Shown: positions 1 through 4,749 of the stretch, in pieces
Layout of the letters: every line of letters begins with the position of its first letter
Position numbering within the stretch: the first letter of the stretch is position 1
NCBI GenBank assembly: GCA_964012875.1
Contig: CAXGUU010000160.1
Location: 1 to 7,485 of the forward strand
DNA from: CAXGUU01 sp964012875
GTDB taxonomy: Bacteria > Pseudomonadota > Gammaproteobacteria > Ga0077536
Direction of reading: 5' to 3'
DNA length: 7,485 nt
Notes under the pieces: generated by a model
What the model was told of the DNA's origin: nothing
What the model saw: the letters and a program-made list of their open reading frames with translations, nothing else
Database searches by the model: none
Translations under genes and position numbers: made by a program

Positions 1-298
1 CATTGTTTACGCCCGCGACCGCCGTACCCTCGGTATTGGTGCCGGCCAGATGAGTCGCGTATACAGCGCCCGTATCGCCGGCATCAAAGCGGCTGATGAG
101 GGCCTGGAAGTGGCAGGTGCGGTGATGGCTTCCGATGCCTTTTTCCCCTTTCGTGACGGCATTGATTCCGCAGCTGAAGCGGGGATCCGTGCGGTGATTC
201 AGCCGGGAGGATCGATGCGGGATCAGGAGGTGATTGCGGCGGCCGATGAAGCGGACATCGCCATGGTGTTTACCAACGAACGCCACTTCCGCCATTAG
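1..298 (+). CDS. purH: PurH C-terminal part (AICAR formyltransferase / IMP cyclohydrolase), 5' end outside window
   Basis: This is the last 98 residues of the bifunctional enzyme for the final two steps of IMP synthesis: formylation of AICAR by 10-formyl-THF, then ring closure to IMP. The visible part belongs to the C-terminal AICAR transformylase domain. Reading frame 2 is open from the left edge, so the upstream part of the gene lies outside. Family blocks seen in order are GIGAGQMSRVYSA, GIKAADEGLEV, SDAFFPFRDGID, IQPGGSMRDQEVI, and the almost invariant terminal RHFRH before a TAG stop at 296-298. The SRVYSA variant and the exact C-terminus resemble gammaproteobacterial PurH. purD follows 190 bp downstream on the same strand, the classical purHD order, so co-transcription is likely. 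Nothing looks damaged. Confidence 0.97.
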   Translation, partial: IVYARDRRTLGIGAGQMSRVYSARIAGIKAADEGLEVAGAVMASDAFFPFRDGIDSAAEAGIRAVIQPGGSMRDQEVIAAADEADIAMVFTNERHFRH

Positions 299-488
299 TG
301 CAGGGGCTGATTTACTTGGGAGATCGCCGCGTTAAAAACGAACTCGCAATGCTCATTTATTCGCGTATAAACTCTGCTTGCTTGTCCGTTTTTGCCTTGC
401 GTTAACCTCAATTGACTCAGTCTTTGAAGCAAGTGCTGATCTCGTTCCAAACCCGATGCAGCATTTCGAATAGCCGGTCTAAGTGCTT
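299..488 (+). promoter_or_regulatory. purH-purD intercistronic region, strongly structured leader candidate
   Basis: This gap is more AT-rich than the genes on either side and can form three consecutive hairpins before the purD start. Hairpin 1 (334-393) pairs AAAAACGAAC with GTCCGTTTTT (one A-C mismatch), then GCAA 346-349 with TTGC 378-381, then TTTAT 356-360 with ATAAA 367-371 around the loop TCGCGT. Hairpin 2 (396-433) pairs CTTGC with GCAAG, TCAA with TTGA, and GAC with GTC. Hairpin 3 (434-463) pairs TGCTG with CAGCA and ATC with GAT. Extending hairpin 3 by AAG 431-433 would compete with the 3' arm of hairpin 2. No clear -35/-10 pair was found and the Shine-Dalgarno before purD is weak. 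A cis-acting role on purD is inference from structure and position only. Confidence 0.45.
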
Positions 489-1772
489 ATGAAAGTTTTG
501 ATTATCGGTGGTGGCGGTCGCGAACATGCGTTGGCGTGGAAGTGTGCGCAATCACCGTTGGTGGACGAAGTGCTGGTTGCGCCGGGGAATGCTGGCACGG
601 CGCGCGAGGAGAAGGTGCGCAATGTTGAGGTTGGTGCCGAAGACATTGGTGACCTGGTCGCGCTTGCGAAGGGCGAGGGTATTGGTCTCGCAATTGTAGG
701 CCCCGAGGCGCCGCTCGTGGCCGGGGTTGTTGATGCGTTCCAGCTTCAGGGCCTGCCCTGTTTCGGGCCGCCGCAGGCGGCGGCAGTACTTGAAGCGTCG
801 AAGTCCTACACCAAGGATTTCTTAAAGCGCCACGAGATTCCCACCGCGACTTACGAGACTTTTGAAGATCTGGATGCCGCGCTCGACTATCTCGAAGATT
901 GCGTCATTCCAATTGTCGTCAAGGCCGATGGCCTCGCCGCAGGTAAAGGCGTTGTTGTCGCGACGACGCGCAAGCAAGCCGAGGACGCGGCCCGGGCGAT
1001 GCTCGGCGAAGGCGCGTTTGGTGAAGCGGGCGCCCGCATAGTGGTTGAGGAATTTCTCGACGGCGAGGAAGCCAGCTTCATCTGCATGTGTGATGGCGAC
1101 ACCGCGATTCCGTTCGCCTCTTCACAAGATCACAAGGCGCGCGATGATGGCGATCTCGGCCCCAACACCGGCGGCATGGGTGCCTACTCGCCCGCGCCCG
1201 TGATTGATGCGCGCTTAAGCCAAACCATTATGGACACGGTCATCAACCCGACGCTTGCCGGCATGCGCAAAGACGGCCGGCCTTATCTTGGTTTTCTCTA
1301 CGCGGGACTCATGATCGGCAAAGACGGCATTCCCAAAGTGCTCGAATTCAATTGCCGCTTTGGCGATCCCGAAACCCAGCCGATCATGATGCGGCTCAAT
1401 ACCGACCTGGTGCAGGCCTGTCTTGATGTGCTGAGCGGCAAGGCGAAAGATGTCGCGCTTGAATTCGACGTGCGTGCATCGCTTGGTGTCGTGCTCGCGG
1501 CCGGCGGCTATCCGGCCACTTACGACAAGGGCGCGATCATCAGCGGCCTCAATGATGAGCTTGCAGACACCAAGGTATTTCATGCCGGCACGACGCTCGA
1601 TGGCGACAATTGCGTAACCAGTGGTGGACGTGTGCTGTGTGTTGTGGGGCTTGGCGACAACGTGAGTGACGCCCAGACCAAAGCGTACCAGCAGGTCGAT
1701 CGCATCAACTGGGAAGGCATGTTTTGCCGCCGCGACATCGGCTATCGTGCCGTTGCTCGCGAGCAGGGCTAG
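489..1772 (+). CDS. purD: Phosphoribosylamine-glycine ligase (GAR synthetase)
   Basis: Cytoplasmic enzyme (EC 6.3.4.13) that joins phosphoribosylamine and glycine using ATP, the second step of de novo purine synthesis. The product is 427 residues, normal for bacterial PurD. The N-terminal domain opens with KVLIIGGGGREHALAWK (2-18), followed by the GPEAPLVAG block (71-79). The ATP-grasp region (about 103-325) carries KADGLAAGKGV (145-155), the GPNTGGMGAYSPAP loop (224-237), and EFNCRFGDPETQ (286-297), which supplies the usual metal-binding Glu and Asn. The C-terminal domain (about 326-427) has SLGVVLAAGGYP. ATG 489 is preferred over the in-frame GTG at 483 because the family starts directly with MKVL. 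The upstream Shine-Dalgarno is poor. It lies downstream of purH on the same strand and stops 9 bp before the convergent integrase remnant. All key motifs are intact. Confidence 0.98.
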   Translation: MKVLIIGGGGREHALAWKCAQSPLVDEVLVAPGNAGTAREEKVRNVEVGAEDIGDLVALAKGEGIGLAIVGPEAPLVAGVVDAFQLQGLPCFGPPQAAAVLEASKSYTKDFLKRHEIPTATYETFEDLDAALDYLEDCVIPIVVKADGLAAGKGVVVATTRKQAEDAARAMLGEGAFGEAGARIVVEEFLDGEEASFICMCDGDTAIPFASSQDHKARDDGDLGPNTGGMGAYSPAPVIDARLSQTIMDTVINPTLAGMRKDGRPYLGFLYAGLMIGKDGIPKVLEFNCRFGDPETQPIMMRLNTDLVQACLDVLSGKAKDVALEFDVRASLGVVLAAGGYPATYDKGAIISGLNDELADTKVFHAGTTLDGDNCVTSGGRVLCVVGLGDNVSDAQTKAYQQVDRINWEGMFCRRDIGYRAVAREQG

Positions 1773-1781
1773 CAGCGCTTA

Positions 1782-2006
1782 TTACAGGCGATCGAGGGGG
1801 CTTTTGAGGCCCTGCGCACCGCGGTTGATCGCGTGCGTGTAGATCATCGTGGTCGATATATCCGCGTGCCACAGCAGTTCCTGAGCAGTCTGAATGTCGT
1901 AACCTGATTCGAGCAGATGGGTCGCGAACGAGTGCCGAAAAGTGTGGCAACTCACAGGTTTATCCATGCCCGCTTGCTTAATAGCGCGTTTGACCGCCCG
2001 CTGCCC
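1782..2006 (-). pseudogene. intI: C-terminal fragment of integron-type tyrosine recombinase (IntI)
   Basis: Integron integrases recombine attI and attC sites to insert or remove gene cassettes. Only about the last 73 residues are recognisable, from QRAVKRAIKQAG to the end (family length is about 320-340). They contain the catalytic box HTFRHS (His and second Arg), the third-position His in ELLWH, and the nucleophile Tyr in TTMIYTH. The terminal block NRGAQGLKSPLD closely resembles integron integrases rather than XerC/XerD. The box I Arg, the Lys region, the integron-specific insert and the DNA-binding N-terminus are absent. The frame stays open to 2075, but the 24 residues before the homology do not look like integrase, so the break lies near 2003. 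The usual LLGH is LLWH here. The fragment cannot be active. Its orientation, with the missing 5' end facing the plus-strand genes, is that of a canonical integron. Confidence 0.85.
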
Positions 2007-2013
2007 GGTCGTT

Positions 2014-2034
2014 ACTGTTCCACACGGCGCCAGG
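2014..2034 (+). repeat. attC-like 3' half-site at the integrase truncation
   Basis: This 21-bp stretch matches 3153-3173 at 18 of 21 positions, without gaps; similarity ends abruptly on both sides. It shares ACTGTTC and CGGCG with the 3' half of the first attC-like junction and ends in CCAGG where that one has TCAGG. It sits between the broken 5' end of intI and the first plus-strand gene. A match of this quality could arise by chance once or so in a window this size, so the position is the main support. A possible reading is a deletion that removed attI and the intI 5' end and left the end of an attC. Confidence 0.4.
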
Positions 2035-2077
2035 TAAACTAGCAACCCGATAATCAGCATCGGGCCAAGGATCAATC

Positions 2078-3025
2078 ATGAAAATTGGAGTCGTACTGTT
2101 AAGCTGGAACGGCGCGATGAACGGCGAAACGCCGACCAGCCGAGACGTCGTTCAGATGGCCACGTTGTGCGAGGAAAGTGGAATCGACTCGGTGTGGGTT
2201 ACGGATCATTTCCATTTTGACTATGCCGATTTCCAAGAAGTCGGTGTTCACTTTCCCGAAGAGCTGCACGGCACTATGGGGGGGGCTTGGGAGTGTTGGT
2301 CTCTCTTATCTGCAATCGCGCAGGCTACCGAAAGCATAGAAATCGGCAGCCTGATAACGAGCACGTCCTTCCGCAATCCCGCGCTCCTCGCACGAATGGC
2401 TGATACGGTCGATGATCTAAGCGATGGCCGATTGATACTTGGCCTTGGCGCCGGAGATTTTCCGATCGAACATCAATCGTTCGGCTATCCTTTTGAGCGT
2501 CGCGTTTCGAGATTTGAAGAAGCGCTAGATATCATTTCGCGGTTATTGAAAGGTGAAACTGTCAGTACCGAAGGCGAGTTCTATCGAGTGCGGGATGCGA
2601 CTCTGATGCCGAAAAGCATACGGCCAAACGGACCGCCCCTACTGGTAGGCTCGGTCTACGGGCGTCCGAGGATGACGCGCCTTACCTTGAAATACGCAGA
2701 CTATTGGAATTGCTTCCTCGCATTTGGCGAAAGTACGGTCGAACGCTACAGGGAGTCGTGGGCGAAGGTGCTCGAGGCCTGTAAGCAACATGGAAGAGAT
2801 CCGAATTCTCTACAGCGCAATGTTTCACTCAGCGTAAATATTGACACGGCACCGTTTCCAGTTCCGGGTCTCAAACCCATTTCAGGATCATCGGATCAGG
2901 TCGTGGACCAATTGGTACAGTTCGCCGCTGAGGGAATTGAGCATTTCACGATAGTCTTAAACCCATTCACAAAAGGGGGTGTTGAAGCGTTTGCAAAAAT
3001 TGCTGAACAAGTACGTAGTAAATAG
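2078..3025 (+). CDS. LLM class flavin-dependent oxidoreductase (bacterial luciferase-like), probable cassette gene
   Basis: The 315-residue product is a single-domain luciferase-like (beta/alpha)8 oxidoreductase that would use FMN or F420. Supporting blocks are the N-terminal MKIGVVLLSWNG strand, SGIDSVWVTDHF (34-45), FRNPALLARMADTVDDLSDG (98-117), and the family hallmark DGRLILGLGAGDF (116-128). These are followed by RFEEALDIISRLLKGE (145-160) and PPLLVGS (186-192). The substrate cannot be told from sequence. ATG 2078 has a good Shine-Dalgarno, AAGGA at 2067-2071, six bases upstream. It is the first plus-strand gene after the integrase remnant and is followed by an attC-like junction. ATA isoleucine codons are frequent here and almost absent from purD, which suggests a foreign origin. 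No promoter was seen, as is usual for cassettes. The reading frame is complete. Confidence 0.9.
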   Translation: MKIGVVLLSWNGAMNGETPTSRDVVQMATLCEESGIDSVWVTDHFHFDYADFQEVGVHFPEELHGTMGGAWECWSLLSAIAQATESIEIGSLITSTSFRNPALLARMADTVDDLSDGRLILGLGAGDFPIEHQSFGYPFERRVSRFEEALDIISRLLKGETVSTEGEFYRVRDATLMPKSIRPNGPPLLVGSVYGRPRMTRLTLKYADYWNCFLAFGESTVERYRESWAKVLEACKQHGRDPNSLQRNVSLSVNIDTAPFPVPGLKPISGSSDQVVDQLVQFAAEGIEHFTIVLNPFTKGGVEAFAKIAEQVRSK

Positions 3026-3122
3026 CTGTAAAAATAGAATCTGCAAAAAATTCGGCTCTTCACGGGCGCTAAGATCACCTGAAAAGTCCTTGGTTCCGGA
3101 CGCGTGATTGTGAATTTCCCCG

Positions 3123-3174
3123 GCCTCACTCTTTGGTCGGCCGCCCTCAGACACTGTTCAACCCGGCGTCAGGC
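3123..3174 (+). repeat. attC-like junction 1, downstream of the flavin oxidoreductase
   Basis: The 40 bp from GGTCGG (3135) to AGGC (3174) align without gaps to 3750-3789 at about 31 of 40 positions. The 3' end, TTCAACCCGGC then GTCAGGC (3168-3174), resembles the L'-spacer-R' half of an attC, where R' is normally GTTRRRY. A partner R'' could be GCCTCAC at 3123-3129 (six of seven bases pair with R') or CCTGA at 3078-3082 (five bases pair with TCAGG); the left boundary is therefore uncertain. It lies between two plus-strand gene units, as an attC should. The R' core is degenerate (GTC for GTT). Confidence 0.5.
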
Positions 3175-3192
3175 TGCTAGAGGCCCGAAAAC

Positions 3193-3276
3193 GTGAATTG
3201 GGACGTCATCGGTGCTGTAGGGGAAATAATTGGCGCCTCGGCTGTTCGGATTACTCTGATTTTTATCGTCGTGTAG
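3193..3276 (+). pseudogene. N-terminal membrane segment of a disrupted small protein (continues in 3324-3722)
   Basis: A GTG at 3193 opens a frame reading MNWDVIGAVGEIIGASAV and a further hydrophobic stretch, then stops at TAG 3274-3276. Read through the stop, the frame continues LNQNTK...AFQS to about 3312. I recognise the pattern MNW-x-x-IGAxGEIxGA, a single hydrophobic helix and Q-x-x-QNT as the start of a common family of small hypothetical proteins with one N-terminal membrane helix. The TAG stands where that family has Gln (CAG to TAG). After AFQS the family sequence moves to the frame of the ORF at 3324, which needs one missing base between about 3312 and 3318. The amber codon and the frameshift together make the gene a pseudogene unless they are sequencing errors. 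An Arg inside the hydrophobic helix (codon 3247) is also odd. Confidence 0.65.
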
Positions 3277-3323
3277 CTTAATCAGAACACTAAAGCGCCG
3301 GCGTTTCAGAGTGGCGGAACTCC

Positions 3324-3722
3324 ATGGAAGCCTTCACTGAAATTACTACGAGCACCATGAACCTCGGAGTAGCAGATATACTCAAGAAAGCCCATACGGA
3401 TGAAGGCAAACTTACCGATACAGAACTTCAGATTGTTGACAGTTACATATATGAAATGATCACCATATTGCATCAAGAGTATCTGGAATATTCTCAAGGC
3501 CTTCACTTGGAAGACTGGTGGAAACTGAGAGAAAACGGCATCAGGCGGTTGCTATGGTCTGAAACGCCTCGTCGGGTGTGGTTGAATTATACGGTCGAAG
3601 ATTTCGACCAAGCGTTCAAGGACGTTGTGACGAAAGTCATGTCTGAAAACCCGGCAGATAACTATTACAAGAACGTGTTTCGAAGGATTCCACCTGACGG
3701 GCGGTTGGAGCCTGGCGCTTGA
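3324..3722 (+). CDS. Hypothetical protein, surviving C-terminal portion of a small membrane-anchored protein
   Basis: The frame encodes 132 residues with no catalytic motif I recognise. It is predicted to be mostly helical, with an aromatic-rich central part (LEDWWKLRENGIRRLL, then RRVWLNYTVEDFDQAF) and a loosely ordered end, RIPPDGRLEPGA. It fits as the soluble remainder of the family whose membrane start is at 3193-3276. Adding one base near 3315 would join AFQS to NSMEAFTE and give a protein of about 175 residues. Whether the fragment is translated from ATG 3324 is uncertain, since only a weak GCGGAA lies upstream. Base composition is more AT-rich than purD or the right-hand genes. It sits between two attC-like junctions and so would be the second cassette. 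Its function is unknown. Confidence 0.6.
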   Translation: MEAFTEITTSTMNLGVADILKKAHTDEGKLTDTELQIVDSYIYEMITILHQEYLEYSQGLHLEDWWKLRENGIRRLLWSETPRRVWLNYTVEDFDQAFKDVVTKVMSENPADNYYKNVFRRIPPDGRLEPGA

Positions 3723-3726
3723 GTGT

Positions 3727-3789
3727 GCCTAGCCTTGCCCTGTCGCTCCGGTCGGCAGGCCTCAGACGCCGGGTAACCCGGCATTAGGC
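3727..3789 (+). repeat. attC-like junction 2, between the hypothetical protein and the thioesterase
   Basis: Starting four bases after the upstream stop, this 63-bp stretch folds like an attC. GCCTA 3727-3731 pairs with TAGGC 3785-3789, GCC 3732-3734 with GGC 3780-3782 leaving AT unpaired, and TTGCCC 3735-3740 with GGGTAA 3771-3776 through one G-T pair leaving CCC unpaired. The outer boxes, GCCTAGC and ATTAGGC, are each one base from the attC consensus pair RYYYAAC and GTTRRRY. The right 40 bp match junction 1 closely. A competing fold is the perfect GCCGGG/CCCGGC hairpin at 3768-3782. The length is within the attC range. The thioesterase starts 17 bp later, typical of cassette layout. Confidence 0.55.
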
Positions 3790-3805
3790 CGCGGTGGAAG
3801 AACGA

Positions 3806-4270
3806 ATGGCCCAAAAAGCATTTCAGGACCAGGGATCGATTCAGCATTGTTATGGCTGTGGGGCGGACAATCCTCAAGGGCTGCAATTGAAAAGCTTCTG
3901 GGATGGAAATGAAGCCGTGGCGGAGTTTGTGCCGGCGCATTATCACTGTGGAGGGGCGCCCGATATTGTCTACGGCGGCCTTGTTGGCGCGCTGATCGAT
4001 TGCCACTGTTGCAATCTGGCGGTCGCATGGGACTATCGCGCTGCCGGCCGCGAGATTGGGAGCAATCCTCGAATTACTTTCGTTACCGCACAGCTGAACG
4101 TGTCGCTTTTGAAACCTACATTTATAAAGATGCCACTCGAACTTCGAGCGCGGGTTCGCGAAACCGAGAGAAAAAAAATCTGGATTGATTGTGAGGTTAC
4201 CAGCGGCGGTCAACAGACCGCAAAAGGGGAAGTATTGGCAGTTCGGGTGGCCGTTGATGGCGCGGAATAG
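3806..4270 (+). CDS. PaaI-like hotdog-fold thioesterase, probable cassette gene
   Basis: The 154-residue product resembles PaaI-family hotdog proteins, which hydrolyse acyl-CoA thioesters in the cytoplasm. The N-terminus has a Cys-rich HCYGCGADNPQGLQLK block (14-29). The central VYGGLVGALIDCHCCNLA (55-72) corresponds to the hotdog helix, where the family carries HGG and a catalytic Asp; here His is replaced by Tyr and Asp65 is present. The following strands, TAQLNVSLLKP (94-104) and ARVRETERKKIWIDCEV, fit the sheet. The physiological acyl-CoA is unknown. ATG 3806 is chosen over the in-frame GTG at 3794 because GGAAG at 3796-3800 lies at the right distance. It starts 17 bp after attC-like junction 2, which fits cassette 3. 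The frame is complete. Confidence 0.85.
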   Translation: MAQKAFQDQGSIQHCYGCGADNPQGLQLKSFWDGNEAVAEFVPAHYHCGGAPDIVYGGLVGALIDCHCCNLAVAWDYRAAGREIGSNPRITFVTAQLNVSLLKPTFIKMPLELRARVRETERKKIWIDCEVTSGGQQTAKGEVLAVRVAVDGAE

Positions 4271-4276
4271 ATCTTT

Positions 4277-4359
4277 TCCTGAGGTGGCGACCCGACTGTC
4301 GCTTCATCTTCCCCGCTGCTTAGGTTGACTGAGGTCAGGGTGCGGGCAATGTGTTAGGA
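4277..4359 (+). repeat. Weak attC-like candidate 3, downstream of the thioesterase
   Basis: TCCTGA at 4277-4282 can pair with TTAGGA at 4354-4359 (one G-T pair), enclosing 71 bp. The right core GTTAGGA fits GTTRRRY except for the last base. Inside, CCCGC 4312-4316 pairs with GCGGG 4342-4346 and TGAC 4326-4329 with GTCA 4334-4337. It begins seven bases after the thioesterase stop, and a gene start follows 12 bp later, as expected of a cassette boundary. It shows no clear similarity to the other two junctions, so the call rests on position and short pairings. Confidence 0.25.
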
Positions 4360-4370
4360 GGAAGCAAATC

Positions 4371-4448
4371 ATGTCAATAGACCGGAACGCCCTCGGAGCA
4401 ATCGGCGAAATAGCTGGCGCCATCGCGCTCATAGATTTGAAGGTATAG
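4371..4448 (+). pseudogene. N-terminal remnant of a second MNWxxIGAxGE-type small membrane protein
   Basis: ATG 4371 has an excellent Shine-Dalgarno (AGGAGG 4356-4361) but the frame closes after 25 codons at TAG 4446-4448. The peptide contains ALGAIGEIAGAIA, matching VIGAVGEIIGASA of the fragment at 3193. The hydrophobic helix is about four residues shorter and includes charged residues (LIDLKV). The TAG falls at the position equivalent to the amber codon of the first copy, where relatives have Gln. No continuation of the protein could be followed after the stop. I read this as the decayed start of another gene of the same family, probably the head of a lost fourth cassette. Confidence 0.45.
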
Positions 4449-4749
4449 ATGACCAGCATCGTGCGGTCTTCACTGATCCCGCTCGATAACCTGATTTCGC
4501 CGATGTCGGGGGGCTGACCGGACGAGTTCATGCAGGCCTTGTTGCAGCTTCAGCGCTTGTTCAATATCGACATCAGCGCGCGTTTTGATCCCGAATGTCC
4601 TGAGCACTTCTCTTACAGGAGAAGAGTCAGGATCGGCCGTGATGCGTTCCCGAACGCCTGAGTGTCTTCGAGCGGTCTGGAGATAACACTAGATGCCGCG
4701 GTGCGACGGCTAAAAGTTTTGGTGCGGTCGCGAAACTGGCAGGGTCTGC
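4449..4749. other. Intergenic or decayed region without a convincing gene
   Basis: The minus strand has an open frame of 72 codons (4470-4688) with no ATG. Its translation includes TADPDSSPVREVLRTFGIK and DVDIEQALKLQQGLHEL, which look protein-like but belong to no family I recognise. A 44-codon plus-strand frame from ATG 4531 overlaps it. The minus-strand frame lies just downstream of the monooxygenase on the same strand and could be the remnant of a following gene. No terminator with a U-tract was found. Confidence 0.3.

Noticed and set aside
331..466. Known purine or PRPP riboswitch in the purD leader
   Set aside because: The junction and loop sequences of those classes are not recognisable; only generic hairpins can be supported.
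483..488. GTG start for purD two codons upstream
   Set aside because: PurD proteins begin MKVL-like at the ATG, and no better ribosome binding site supports the GTG.
1215..1583. Minus-strand open frame of 122 codons inside purD
   Set aside because: It is wholly antisense to conserved PurD motifs and has no family resemblance.
2007..2075. N-terminal 24 residues of the minus-strand integrase frame as genuine protein
   Set aside because: They do not resemble any part of an integrase, and the stretch overlaps the attC-like half-site, so it is chance open frame upstream of the break.
3768..3782. GCCGGG-TAA-CCCGGC as a rho-independent terminator
   Set aside because: It is a perfect hairpin but no U-tract follows and it lies inside the attC-like repeat; the matching position in junction 1 lacks the palindrome.
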